A DNA stretch of 64,000 nt, from positions 248,001 to 312,000 of the forward strand of contig NZ_SBIT01000006.1 of assembly GCF_004765785.1 (NCBI RefSeq), read 5' to 3'. The notes under the pieces are model-generated. The model did not search any database and was not told where the DNA came from. It saw nothing but the letters and a program-made list of their open reading frames with translations. Source of the stretch: Halorussus ruber (GTDB taxonomy: Archaea > Halobacteriota > Halobacteria > Halobacteriales > Haladaptataceae). The position numbers were made by a program, and so were the translations under genes. Positions within the stretch are counted from its first letter, which is position 1. Every line of letters starts with the position of its first letter. Of the stretch, positions 1 through 8,503 are shown piece by piece.

Positions 1-153
1 GGGACCGGCACGCCCGGCGGCGGGGTCGAGCGAATCGAGCGCGGTCGCCGACTCGCCGAGGTCCGCGGCGGGAAGATCCGCGTCGCGGACTGGTCGCCCG
101 ACGACCCGATACGCGTCGCCGTCTCGAAGGCGACCGCGAGGTGGTCCGGATGA
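1..153 (+). CDS. 3' end of an unidentified protein (truncated by window edge)
   Basis: An open frame runs from base 1 and ends in TGA at 151-153. Its last four bases form an ATGA overlap with the start of the next gene, the usual sign of translational coupling. About 50 residues are visible. They are rich in Arg, Gly and Asp, end in ARWSG, and carry no motif I recognise. The call rests on the unbroken frame and the ATGA junction. Function unknown. Confidence 0.55.
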   Translation, partial: GTGTPGGGVERIERGRRLAEVRGGKIRVADWSPDDPIRVAVSKATARWSG

Positions 154-1634
154 GCGGACGAGCGATTTCGGCGTCCCCGGAACGAGGAGCGACGAGTTTC
201 GGCGGGACCGTCGCGGTCCTCGTGACCGCGGCGGTGGGCCTCGCGCTCGGCGTCGCCAGCGGGAGCCTCTGGCCCACGCTCGGCGGACTGGCGGGCGCGG
301 TAATCGCGGCGCTGGGCATCCGAGCGATTCAGTTCGAGACCAACGCCCGGCGCGCGGTCGGAAGCGTCGCCCTCGTCTCCGGCGCGGCGGCGTTCGCTGG
401 CGTGGCGCTGGCAGGCGACCCCGTCGCGCTGCTCGTCGGGACCGCGGTGGTTGCCGCCGCGGTCAACGCCGTCGTCTCCTTCGACGCGACCGTCGAGCGC
501 CCGGCGGTCTCGTCGGTCTGGCGGTCGGCGACCGTCCTCACGCTCGGGGCAGTCCTCGCGGTCGGCCTCCACCTCGGGATGGTCGGCGCGTTCGGGCAAC
601 TGCTCGGCGTCGGCGTCTCGGGGTTCTCCTCGACCAGCGCGCTCGCCCTGCTGGTGGTCCTACAGGTCCAACTCTTCGTCTTCGCCGAACTGCTGCACCT
701 CGTGGTGCCGATACTCGACCGGTGGCTCCCCGACGAGCGGGACGTGCGGGCCGCGACCGTCGAGCGGTTCGACTTCCGGGCCGAGGACGCCCCGCGGGCC
801 TACTGGGTCGCGTTCGTCCTGCAGACCGGCCTCGCGCTGAGTTCGTGGGGGCCGCGGTGGTTCGCGGCCTTCCTCGACCTGCTGTCGGTCCTCGGGCGAG
901 CGATAGAACTGGTGCTGACGACGGGCGTTCTGCACCTCCCGCTCTCGGTCGCAATCCTCGGTCTGTTCGGCGTCCTGCTGGCGCGGGGCGTGCAGGCGCT
1001 GTTCGTCAGTTGGGCCGGGAGCGACCCGCCGCGGGCGATGGCCCACGCCGCGGGCGGGTTCGTGACGCTCGGGGTGGCCGTCTTGCTGGCGCTCTCGCCC
1101 GCCGGGGACGCGCTCCTCGCCGCCGCGGGGCCGGGGTGGACCGCGACGATACACGACGTCGGCCTGACGGCGGCGCTCGCTGGCGCGGTCGCAACCGCGC
1201 TGTTCGCCGTCGCGGCCGCCCGGCGAGGTCTCGCCGTCTTGGTCGCGCCGTGGGTCGCCACGGAGTCGGCCACCGGGTTCGCGGTCGCTGGCGGCGCGCT
1301 CTTCGCGGCCGCGCTGGTCGTCGCCGAGGGCGGCGGGTCCGCGCTTGCCGCGCTGGCAGGGGTCGCCGGGGCGCTCGTGGTCCACGACCTCGGGAGCAAC
1401 GCCGTGGACCTCGGCGTGCAGGTCGGCCGCGAGGCCGAGACGCGGACCGGCGAGGCCGCCCATGCGGTCGGAAGCCTGCTGGTCGGGGCCGGAGCCGTCG
1501 CGCTGGCCGGTGCGACCGCCTTCGTCATGGGCGCGGTCGAGTTCTCGGTCGCGGCGTGGCGGGCCAGACTCGCCGTCGCGCTCCTGCTGGTCGCGGTGCT
1601 GTGCTTCGTGGTGCTGTTCGAGCGCGAGGAGTAG
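150..1634 (+). CDS. Large multi-pass membrane protein, function unknown
   Basis: About 494 residues, almost entirely hydrophobic Ala/Val/Leu/Gly segments; I estimate a dozen or more membrane spans with short charged loops. The longest soluble loop, near residues 190-220, is acidic and arginine-rich. I chose the ATG at 150 over the GTG at 141 because it overlaps the upstream stop as ATGA, so the two genes are probably co-transcribed. In haloarchaea, proteins like this often sit at the end of MoxR/DUF58 clusters (DUF7519 type), but I cannot prove membership from sequence alone. No catalytic motif is visible. Confidence 0.75.
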   Translation: MSGRAISASPERGATSFGGTVAVLVTAAVGLALGVASGSLWPTLGGLAGAVIAALGIRAIQFETNARRAVGSVALVSGAAAFAGVALAGDPVALLVGTAVVAAAVNAVVSFDATVERPAVSSVWRSATVLTLGAVLAVGLHLGMVGAFGQLLGVGVSGFSSTSALALLVVLQVQLFVFAELLHLVVPILDRWLPDERDVRAATVERFDFRAEDAPRAYWVAFVLQTGLALSSWGPRWFAAFLDLLSVLGRAIELVLTTGVLHLPLSVAILGLFGVLLARGVQALFVSWAGSDPPRAMAHAAGGFVTLGVAVLLALSPAGDALLAAAGPGWTATIHDVGLTAALAGAVATALFAVAAARRGLAVLVAPWVATESATGFAVAGGALFAAALVVAEGGGSALAALAGVAGALVVHDLGSNAVDLGVQVGREAETRTGEAAHAVGSLLVGAGAVALAGATAFVMGAVEFSVAAWRARLAVALLLVAVLCFVVLFEREE

Positions 1635-1707
1635 CGGAATAATTTTGTCTGTTTGAGACTTAGACCTGTTTTGAAAATGGTTGTGTAGTTGGTTAGCGTC
1701 GGCGAAA

Positions 1708-2103
1708 TTACTCCCGGTCGGTTCCTAGCACCATCACTTTCACTCGCGCCACCGAGTCGAAGTCCCGCAGTCGGTAGACCAGATTCCGGACCTCCTCGGC
1801 CGGACCCTCGCAGAAGGCGGTCTCCATGCACCACTCGCCCTTGTGGACGTGGTTGGTCGAGGTAATCACGTCGCCGAACTCGTGTTGAATCGCGTGGAGG
1901 TCGTGGATGACGGGGTCGTGTTCGTAGTCGTAGGCCAGCACGGCCGTCACGGTGCCCTCGGCCGCTTCGAGTTCGGCGTGCGATTCGACGTACTCGCGCA
2001 TGGCCTCTCGAATGGCCCGCGAGCGAGAGTCGAGGCCCTCGGCCTGCCACGTCTCGTCGAACGCCGCGAGGACCTCCTCGGGAACGTTGAGGCTGGTTCG
2101 CAT
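1708..2103 (-). CDS. NikR-like ribbon-helix-helix metal-responsive regulator
   Basis: 131 residues. The N-terminus (1-45) is a ribbon-helix-helix DNA-binding domain (MRTSLNVPEEVLAAFDE...). The rest resembles the ACT-like NikR sensor domain. Candidate metal ligands are His74, His85, His87 and Cys92 in the segment STNHVHKGEWCMET. This resembles the E. coli NikR square-planar nickel site (His76, His87, His89, Cys95), but the second His to Cys spacing is one residue shorter. The predicted role is metal-dependent repression of uptake genes. No nickel permease genes lie nearby. It lies about 100 bp downstream of the PGF-CTERM gene on the same strand. The family is firm; nickel as the ligand is inferred. 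Confidence 0.8.
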   Translation of the reverse strand: MRTSLNVPEEVLAAFDETWQAEGLDSRSRAIREAMREYVESHAELEAAEGTVTAVLAYDYEHDPVIHDLHAIQHEFGDVITSTNHVHKGEWCMETAFCEGPAEEVRNLVYRLRDFDSVARVKVMVLGTDRE

Positions 2104-2207
2104 GAGTCCGGATTGGTCGTGGCGGGGGTTCTAATCTTCGGACTGCCTTGGACTGGAACAGATTCTGCGGTGACCAGCGGTCTCGCCGCCTCTCGACGCG
2201 CCCGGCG

Positions 2208-3236
2208 TCACGACTCGGCCCGCCGCACGAGGAGCGCCAGCGCGGCCAGCGCCGCCAGAACCCCGGCCGCGAAGTCGAAGCCCGGGACCTCGCCGGAGTC
2301 GGTCGCGCTGGTCGTGTCGCCGCGCTCGGTCGTGGTCGCTTCCGACTCCTCGGTCGTAGATGTCGGGTCGCTGGTCGTCGCCTCCGCCTGCTCCTCGCCG
2401 ACCGTGACCTCGGTCGTCTCGGGTTCGAGTCCCGCCTCGGTGGTCTGGCGGGTCGTCGTGGTCGAGTTCGCGGTCGTCACCGCTGTCGTCGTGGTCGTCT
2501 CGGGCGCGGAATCAGACTGTGACTGACCGCCGGGGTTTCCTGCGTCGTCGTCGTTTTCGTCGTCGTCCTGACCATCGCCTGCGCCCGGGTCGTCGCCGGA
2601 GTCCTCAGTGGTGGTCGCGGTTTTTTCTGTGGTGGTCGAGGAGTCTTCGGTCGTGGTCGGGGTCTCCTCGGTGGTGGTCGAGGAGTCTTCGGTCGTAGTT
2701 TGGGTTTTTTCCGTGGTGGTCGCTGTGGTCGTCGCGGTCGTCTTCGTCGTGGTTTCGGTAGTCGTCTTCGTCGTCGTTTCGGCGGTGGTCGTCTCGGTAG
2801 TCGTCGCGGTGGTTTTCTCGGTAGTCGTCGCGGTAGTGCCTTCGGTGGTCGTCGTAGTCTGGGTAGTCTGCTTCGTCGTCTGGGTCGTCTCTGTGGTCGT
2901 GGTAGTTTCGGTGGTGGTCGTTTCAGTAGTCGTCGTTTGGGTCGTCTCTGCGGTCGTGGTTTCGGTGGTCGTCTCGGTCGGCGTATTCCCGACGCTGGTG
3001 GTCGTGGGCGAGTTCCCGGCGGTCGTGGTCGTCGAGCCGCCATCTGCCGTGGTCGAGGTCTCCGGGCTGTTCCCGACTGTGGTCTGGGTGTCGGTCGCAA
3101 CGTCGGCCCCGAGAGCGACCTCGCCGGTCTCGCTGTCGCTGTAGGAGGCGTAGCTGAACCCGGTAAGCAGCCCGCCGAGGAGAACCGCGACCGCGGCGAG
3201 CGCGACGACCTTCGTCAGCGCCGCGTCGTCGGTCAT
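2208..3236 (-). CDS. Thr-rich surface protein with PGF-CTERM sorting signal
   Basis: 342 residues. A hydrophobic N-terminal signal (about 8-30) is followed by YASYSDSETGEVALGA, similar to the start of SipW-processed TasA/CalY proteins. Most of the protein is a low-complexity stalk of TTTE/TTET repeats, a typical heavily O-glycosylated region. The C-terminus has PGF (about 318-320), a hydrophobic helix, then Arg-Arg: the tripartite PGF-CTERM signal used by archaeosortase A for cleavage and lipid anchoring. The start codon overlaps the stop of the signal peptidase gene by four bases, so the pair is translationally coupled. Probably a cell-wall-spanning stalk or pilus accessory. Confidence 0.85.
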   Translation of the reverse strand: MTDDAALTKVVALAAVAVLLGGLLTGFSYASYSDSETGEVALGADVATDTQTTVGNSPETSTTADGGSTTTTAGNSPTTTSVGNTPTETTTETTTAETTQTTTTETTTTETTTTTETTQTTKQTTQTTTTTEGTTATTTEKTTATTTETTTAETTTKTTTETTTKTTATTTATTTEKTQTTTEDSSTTTEETPTTTEDSSTTTEKTATTTEDSGDDPGAGDGQDDDENDDDAGNPGGQSQSDSAPETTTTTAVTTANSTTTTRQTTEAGLEPETTEVTVGEEQAEATTSDPTSTTEESEATTTERGDTTSATDSGEVPGFDFAAGVLAALAALALLVRRAES

Positions 3237-3799
3237 GGTTTGGGCTCCTCGCTCGCGTCTCGTTTCCCTCGGGCCGCGCCGACCAGCGAGCGAACCTCGG
3301 TCAGCACGAGGAGCGCCAGCGGTGCGACCACCAGCGCGGCGAAGCCGAGTTGCGACCGGGCGAACACGACGACGTGGCCCGCCAGCGGGAGGCTGAAGAC
3401 GACTTTCCCGGCCACGGCCTCGCTGGGCACGAGTCGCCTGTCCGGGGCGTCGTTGGCGTCACCTTTCGTCCGGAAGTAGGTGCCGCCGTCGCGCTCTACC
3501 ACCTCCACGACGCGGTGGGTCACGTACTCGGCGTCACCTCCGCTCGCGGTCGGGGCGCGGGAACTCCGGAAGGTGATGACGTCGCCGGTCGAAATCGAGT
3601 CGGTCGGCGTCTCGGCCACGAGAATCACGTCGCCCGCACGCAACTCTGGACTCATGCTCGAGGAGAGGACGACGTAGCTCTGGTCGGCACCGGCCAGCGA
3701 GGGCACGGCGAAGACGACGAACGGGACGACTGCCGCGAGGACGACCAGCGTGGCGAGTACGCGCAGGGTCGTGGGTCGGTCGGGAATCTCTGGTGTCAT
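3233..3799 (-). CDS. Signal peptidase I, SipW/ER type
   Basis: 188 residues with an N-terminal membrane helix (about 13-36), catalytic core and C-terminal membrane helix (about 150-170). The nucleophile is Ser48 in LSSSMSPELRAGD. The general base is His95 in YVTHRVVEV, not Lys, which marks the ER/archaeal/SipW subtype. A TKGDAN motif supplies the conserved Asp. It sits between a TasA-like substrate upstream and a PGF-CTERM protein downstream, overlapping the latter by four bases. This suggests a dedicated peptidase for these two exported proteins, as SipW is for TasA in Bacillus. The enzyme class is clear; substrate assignment is inferred from context. Confidence 0.88.
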   Translation of the reverse strand: MTPEIPDRPTTLRVLATLVVLAAVVPFVVFAVPSLAGADQSYVVLSSSMSPELRAGDVILVAETPTDSISTGDVITFRSSRAPTASGGDAEYVTHRVVEVVERDGGTYFRTKGDANDAPDRRLVPSEAVAGKVVFSLPLAGHVVVFARSQLGFAALVVAPLALLVLTEVRSLVGAARGKRDASEEPKP

Positions 3800-3818
3800 G
3801 TTGGGAGCCGGATGTGAG

Positions 3819-3859
3819 GACCCACCGGCGGAGTCGAACCGCCGCGGTCCGCGTGGGTC
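3819..3859 (-). other. tRNA-like acceptor/T-arm structure in an intergenic gap
   Basis: On the minus strand a 7-bp outer stem (GACCCAC with GTGGGTC) encloses a possible tiny hairpin (GCG-GAC-CGC) and a perfect T-arm-like hairpin CGGCGG-TTCGACT-CCGCCG. The loop matches the tRNA TTCRANY consensus. D and anticodon arms are absent, so this is not a normal tRNA. It may be a tRNA remnant, a small structured RNA, or an element between the TasA-like gene and the signal peptidase gene. It could also be chance in GC-rich DNA. Confidence 0.35.
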
Positions 3860-3959
3860 GAGTGGAAAGGGGTTACAAGCGCCGCGGGGTCGGTGTCTCG
3901 GGCCGCGAGGTCAGTCTCGCGGGCCGCAGGGGTCGGTCCGTGGAATCAAGCCGTGAAGC

Positions 3960-5180
3960 TCATTCGAGGACCACGTCCAGCGCAACGTCCTCGTCGCCGC
4001 CGGGGAAGTCGTCCTGAATCGTGACCTCGGCCATGCCTTCGATGGTGAATCCGTCTGCGAGGTCGCTGGCGCTCGTGTTCGCCACGAGGTAGTTCAGGGC
4101 GCGACCGCCCGTGTCACCGTTGCTGGCGTCGTCGTTGCTCGCGGTCAGGTCGATGTTGGAGACGATCTTCTTCGGGCCCTTCAGGTGGAGCGTGGCGTCG
4201 TGGACCTGCACGGTGGCCTCGTCGGCCTTGCCCTGGATTCCGATGCGACCGTTGAGGTTGTTGTCGAAGGAGGTCGAGACCGAGGTCCCGTCGAGCGTGA
4301 AGGTGGCCTCGTCGGTGTCGAAGCCCGAGTACTCGAACTTGAACGGGACCTCCTCGCCCGAGGTCCAGTCGTACTGGCCCTGGTCGTCCACGTTGTCGTC
4401 GTTGCCGACCGCGACCTCCCACGTCTGGGTGCTGCCGCCGCCGTCGCCGTACCGGGCGCGGGCGTATCCGGACTTGGTCTCGTTCTCGTTGAAGTTCTCC
4501 GAGACTTTGACGAAGCCGGTGCCCCTGTCCACGATGTCGCACTTCTGGTAGAGGCGCAGGTCGAGGTCGAAGGTGAGACTGTCCTTCATCGCCTCGTTGT
4601 TGTCCTCACGGTGCGGGAAGTAGAAGCCGACCTCCAGCTTCAGCTTGTTCCCGCCGTTCTTCTGGAGGAGGACGCCGTCGTCACCGAGGATGGTGACCAT
4701 CCCGCGGCGCGCGTGGCGGAAGGGGATGCGGGGAATGTGCGCGAGGACCTCGCCCGTCTCGACATCCTTGACCTTCCCTCCGATCTTTATCTGGTCGTCG
4801 AGTTCGCCGCCGTTGGAGTGGTCCGTGTCGGTCTCGGCGTCGGGGGTCTTGCCCTCTCGGCTCTTCACGTTCGAGATGCGCATGCCCAGACACGCGCCGT
4901 CGGTCTGGCCGACGTTCTTGAGGTATTCTGTGTCCTTCACGGTGTCGCCGGGCGAAATCTCGCCGAGTTTGACCCGGATCGGTCCGTTCCGCCAAGGACC
5001 GCTCCGCTCGTCGCCGATTCGAAGGTCGAGCGACCCCGCGTGCGTGCTGAGTTGTTTGACTTCGTCGTCGGTGTAGCCTGCCCACGTACTCGCACCGATG
5101 CCGCCAGCCGCGATGCCGATGGTGCCGATACTTCCCAATACTTTGCGCCGCGAAAGTCCGAAGTTGTCGTCGTCCGTCAT
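3960..5180 (-). CDS. TasA/CalY-like exported fibre-type protein with Tat signal
   Basis: 406 residues. LSRRKVLGSIGTIG (Arg11-Arg12) is a twin-arginine signal, followed by a hydrophobic stretch and AGYTDDE, like the SipW cleavage neighbourhood of TasA/camelysin proteins. Residues about 40-210 fit the TasA-like beta-sandwich (LDLRIGD, LGEISPGDTVKDTEYLKNVG). The part from about 225 on (SGYARARYGDGGGSTQTWEV) looks like a second all-beta domain, possibly choice-of-anchor or concanavalin-like. It is first in a minus-strand run followed 160 bp later by a SipW-type peptidase. Likely role: secreted fibre or matrix subunit. Filament formation is inferred. Confidence 0.75.
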   Translation of the reverse strand: MTDDDNFGLSRRKVLGSIGTIGIAAGGIGASTWAGYTDDEVKQLSTHAGSLDLRIGDERSGPWRNGPIRVKLGEISPGDTVKDTEYLKNVGQTDGACLGMRISNVKSREGKTPDAETDTDHSNGGELDDQIKIGGKVKDVETGEVLAHIPRIPFRHARRGMVTILGDDGVLLQKNGGNKLKLEVGFYFPHREDNNEAMKDSLTFDLDLRLYQKCDIVDRGTGFVKVSENFNENETKSGYARARYGDGGGSTQTWEVAVGNDDNVDDQGQYDWTSGEEVPFKFEYSGFDTDEATFTLDGTSVSTSFDNNLNGRIGIQGKADEATVQVHDATLHLKGPKKIVSNIDLTASNDDASNGDTGGRALNYLVANTSASDLADGFTIEGMAEVTIQDDFPGGDEDVALDVVLE

Positions 5181-5647
5181 GGTTCGTGCTCCTTTGCAAC
5201 GCCGTCCGGGGCCACACTCCGTCTAAGCTCACCGTGTCGTTCCCGATAGGGTCGAAGTAACCCTCGGAGGGTCTCGCTTAACGCCCGTCCCGGCGTCGCT
5301 ATTTCTTCATACGGACAGATTCCGTATTTGTTATGAGCGAGCTGACGGATTTCAGCGTCTGTATGGGGAGTTTTCAGGCTATCCGTCTCGCAGGTTCAGA
5401 ATCGAAAATCGGTGACAAAGAGACCGAGCGTCGAGTTAGGAGTCGCTTACGCCGGGTTCAGGCCCTCCTTTCCGGTTCGCTCGCCGGGGTTCGTTCACCC
5501 GATTTCGGGGTTCGGTTATCTCCCGAAGTAGTTTCTATTTTGACTATTGGCTCAAAACTCACGCGTGTTCGCTCGGTTTTTCCAAACCCTCCTTCCTGCA
5601 TTATTATTAATTAACTACATATGGCTCTCCGTTGTCGCTCTATTTGC
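5181..5647. promoter_or_regulatory. Intergenic regulatory region between TasA-like and ABC binding-protein genes
   Basis: A 467-bp gap between divergently transcribed genes, so it must hold both promoters. It contains a 7-bp perfect inverted repeat, ATACGGA-CAGAT-TCCGTAT (5309-5327), an operator-like 19-bp palindrome about 130 bp upstream of the TasA-like start. The AT-rich stretch at about 5598-5616 (TATTATTAATTAAC) is the likely TATA region for the binding-protein gene. A 93-codon open frame at 5333-5614 has no recognisable protein character and I do not call it. Confidence 0.5.
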
Positions 5648-7432
5648 ATGTCCGAGAAATCCAACATGTCTCGACGGTCGTTCCTCAAGGCGACCGGCGG
5701 GACCGCATCGGCCGTCGCGCTCACAGGTACTGCCGCAGGTCAGGAGACCACCACGACTCAGCAGGATGGGGGTGGTGCCGATGGCACGCTCAACCTCATC
5801 AACACCGGGACGATGAGTACGCTCGACCCGGTCAAGGCGACCGACACCGCCTCGGGGCGAGTCATTCAGCAGGTGTTCGACGCGCTGATGAACTATCCGG
5901 ACGGGGCGATAGACGTCGAGACACAGCTCGCGCAGGGGTTCGAACAGTCCGACGACTTCACGACCTACACGTTCAACCTCAAGCAGGGTGCGCAGTTCCA
6001 CGGGGACTACGGCGAGGTCACCGCGCAGGACTTCATCTACTCGTGGGAGCGGTTGGCCGCCTCCGAGGAGTCCCGGCGGGCGTACTTCATCCTCGACTCC
6101 ATCGGCGTCCAGCACGAGACCGACGACGAGGGCAACTACCAGCCGGGAACGCTCGCCCTCGAAGCGGTAGACGACTACACGCTCCGGGTGACGCTCGAAG
6201 AGCCTTTCCACGCCACGCTTCCGATGCTGGCGTACACCGCGTTCGCGGCGCTCCCAGAGGGTATCCTCGGCGACATCGAGGGCTACGACGGCGAGATGGA
6301 GTATCAGGAGTTCGCCACGTCGAACCCCATCGGGGCCGGACCGTTCCAGTTCGAGACGTGGCAACCCAACGACGAGGCGGAGGTGTCGCGGTTCGCGGAC
6401 TACCACGGTCAGGCCGCGCAAATCGAGGCGGTCAACTGGCGCATCATCGAGGACGACAACGCCGTCTACACCTACGCGATGAATCAGAACGCCGACTACT
6501 TCCCGATTCCGACGCCGTTCTACGACCCGAACAAGGTCAACGTCGAGGAGACCGACGACCAAGGGCGCGAAATCGGGACGTACGGACCGGTTCGGAACGG
6601 CGAGACGGTGAACTACCTCGCGGTGGCGACCATCAACGCCTTCTACATCGGATTCAACACGGCGCGGGTCGAGAAACCCGTGCGACAGGCCGCCGCGTAC
6701 GCGATGAACCAGCAACAGGTCATCGAGCAAATCTTCAAGGGGCGCGGACAGGCGGCCTACCACTTCACGCCGCCGAACATCTACCCCGGTGGCCCCGACG
6801 CCTACACCCAGCACGCCGAGCAGAACTACCCCTACGGGTACAACCAGACCCAACTCGACCAGGCCCGACAGGTGATGGAAGAGGCCGGGTACGGGCCGGA
6901 CAACCAGTACGAGTTCACCTTCACCATCTACTCGGGGTCCGACACGTGGAGTCAGACGGCCCAACTCCTGCGCGACCAGTTGGCGAGCGCCCACATCAAC
7001 ATGACAATCGAGTCCGCGCCGTTCTCGACCCTGCTCCAGCGCGGCCGCGAGGGTAACTTGCAGGCGTACTCGCTGGGGTGGATCATGGACTGGCCCGCGC
7101 CGGACAACTTCCTCCAGTTGCTCAACCCGCCACAGACCGACACCTCGCAGGACGCGCCCATCTCCTACGTCAACTGGTCGGGCACCGAGGCGGCCCAGCA
7201 GGCGACCAGCGCCTACGAGCAGATTCGGGACAACCCCGCGCCGACCGACGAGGCCGAGGCGGCCCGCAACGAGTCGTACGTCACGATAGAGGAGGCCAAC
7301 TGGGAGGACGTGGTGTTCCTCCCCGTCTACCACGAGACCGACGAGCGGTTCTGGTACGACAACGTCGAAATCGACGCCTTCGGCGCGGCAGGACCCAGTC
7401 GCCAGATGTACGACACGACCAGTCTGAAGTAA
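5648..7432 (+). CDS. ABC transporter substrate-binding protein, family 5 (peptide/nickel type)
   Basis: About 594 residues, the usual size for DppA/OppA-type proteins. The start at 5648 puts a Tat signal SRRSFLKATGG at residues 8-18, then a Thr/Gln/Gly-rich linker typical of membrane-tethered haloarchaeal binding proteins. Family features: LDPVKATDTASGRVIQQVFD near the mature start, the PIGAGPFQFETW motif, and VRQAAAYAMN in the second lobe. It should capture oligopeptides or similar ligands for an inner-membrane importer. No permease or ATPase genes are adjacent, so it is an orphan. A NikR-like regulator lies 3.5 kb away, but nickel binding is only a guess. Confidence 0.88.
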   Translation: MSEKSNMSRRSFLKATGGTASAVALTGTAAGQETTTTQQDGGGADGTLNLINTGTMSTLDPVKATDTASGRVIQQVFDALMNYPDGAIDVETQLAQGFEQSDDFTTYTFNLKQGAQFHGDYGEVTAQDFIYSWERLAASEESRRAYFILDSIGVQHETDDEGNYQPGTLALEAVDDYTLRVTLEEPFHATLPMLAYTAFAALPEGILGDIEGYDGEMEYQEFATSNPIGAGPFQFETWQPNDEAEVSRFADYHGQAAQIEAVNWRIIEDDNAVYTYAMNQNADYFPIPTPFYDPNKVNVEETDDQGREIGTYGPVRNGETVNYLAVATINAFYIGFNTARVEKPVRQAAAYAMNQQQVIEQIFKGRGQAAYHFTPPNIYPGGPDAYTQHAEQNYPYGYNQTQLDQARQVMEEAGYGPDNQYEFTFTIYSGSDTWSQTAQLLRDQLASAHINMTIESAPFSTLLQRGREGNLQAYSLGWIMDWPAPDNFLQLLNPPQTDTSQDAPISYVNWSGTEAAQQATSAYEQIRDNPAPTDEAEAARNESYVTIEEANWEDVVFLPVYHETDERFWYDNVEIDAFGAAGPSRQMYDTTSLK

Positions 7433-7714
7433 CCGCTTCGGTCGAATCCATTCTTTTGGACCGAGACAGGACGAGCGACGAGTCCGCCAAAGGGGAGGGG
7501 AGTCTCCCCAGGTAACGACAATGAGTTATGGCCGGTGTCAGAGGCACACAGCGGCTGGTCCACGGAACCAGCACCATACGCTTCTCAGCCACCCGTCTTT
7601 ATCTCACCTACTGACTAACCCTCTCACAAAATTAATAAAAATATAAAAAACTTTCTTCTATTTATGAGACAAAAAGTGTGTGGTTTCTTATGAAGACGGT
7701 GACTACGTCGGGAT

Positions 7715-8503
7715 ATGCGCTCTGGTCCCGCTGACCTCCAAAAGTGCCTCCGCAATCGGAGTCACTTTCTGCGACGCCTCCGCAGTCCGTGCGAGAAGTG
7801 CGAGTTGGTCCGCGAACTCGAGGAGTCCCGCTCGACCATCGACCGCGCGCTCCGCGAACTCGAACGCGCCGGGTTCGTCGCGCGCGACGACGACGGCTTT
7901 CGGACGACGCTCGCGGGCGAACTCGCGCTGGCCGAACACGAGCGCCACGTCGCCCGCCTCGACGGAATCACGTCGGTCGCCGACCGCCTCGGGGCGCTCC
8001 CCGCCGACGCGCCCCTCGACGCCGCGCTGTTCGAGGGTGCCGACGTCTCGCTTCCGACTCGGCGCTCGCCCCACGAACCGGTCGAATCGCTCGAAGCCCT
8101 CGTCGCGGACGCCGACCACGCCCGGGTGTTCGGAACCACCGTCATCCCCTCCTACGTGGACCTGTACCACGAGCGCATCGTAGAGGGTGGGATGACCGCC
8201 GAACTCGTCCTCTCGGAGCGAGTCATCGAGTGGTTGCTCTCCCGGCGCGAGGAGGCGATGGTGGCCACCGCTTCGACCGAGGGCGTCACCGTCGCCGAGA
8301 CGGACGCCACCCACTCGTTCAGTCTCACCGTCGTCGAGTCAAAGAGCGGCGGCGGGGCGTCCGACCGCTCGGTCGGCGTGATGATTTACGACGAGGGGAC
8401 GCTCCACGGGTTCGTCCAAAACGACACCCGCGAGGCCGTCGCGTGGGGCGACGCGCTGTTCGACCGACTCGCGGGCGAGGCGCAGGTGTTGGAAGTCGCA
8501 TGA
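7715..8503 (+). CDS. Winged-helix transcriptional regulator, FilR1-type
   Basis: 262 residues. Residues about 8-75 form a winged helix (CELVRELEESRSTIDRALRE, then a DDDGFRTTLAGELAL wing). Residues about 90-255 match the C-terminal FilR1/DUF1724 sensor domain common in haloarchaeal and methanogen regulators (VFGTTVIPSYVDLYHERIVE, GVMIYDEGTLHGFVQND). Four Cys lie near the N-terminus in no standard metal motif. It is preceded by a very AT-rich stretch (7625-7680) that should hold its promoter. A 52-codon ORF begins inside its stop codon. Ligand and targets are unknown. Confidence 0.8.
   Translation: MRSGPADLQKCLRNRSHFLRRLRSPCEKCELVRELEESRSTIDRALRELERAGFVARDDDGFRTTLAGELALAEHERHVARLDGITSVADRLGALPADAPLDAALFEGADVSLPTRRSPHEPVESLEALVADADHARVFGTTVIPSYVDLYHERIVEGGMTAELVLSERVIEWLLSRREEAMVATASTEGVTVAETDATHSFSLTVVESKSGGGASDRSVGVMIYDEGTLHGFVQNDTREAVAWGDALFDRLAGEAQVLEVA

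Noticed and set aside
3819-3859. A genuine tRNA gene
   Set aside because: Only the acceptor-like stem and T-arm are present; no D arm or anticodon arm. Listed as a tRNA-like structure instead.
5333-5614. 93-codon ORF in the intergenic region upstream of the binding protein
   Set aside because: Low acidic content for a haloarchaeal protein, no motif and no good upstream sequence; it also covers the promoter region.
5615-7333. 572-codon minus-strand frame opposite the ABC binding protein
   Set aside because: Shadow of a confirmed binding protein on the plus strand.
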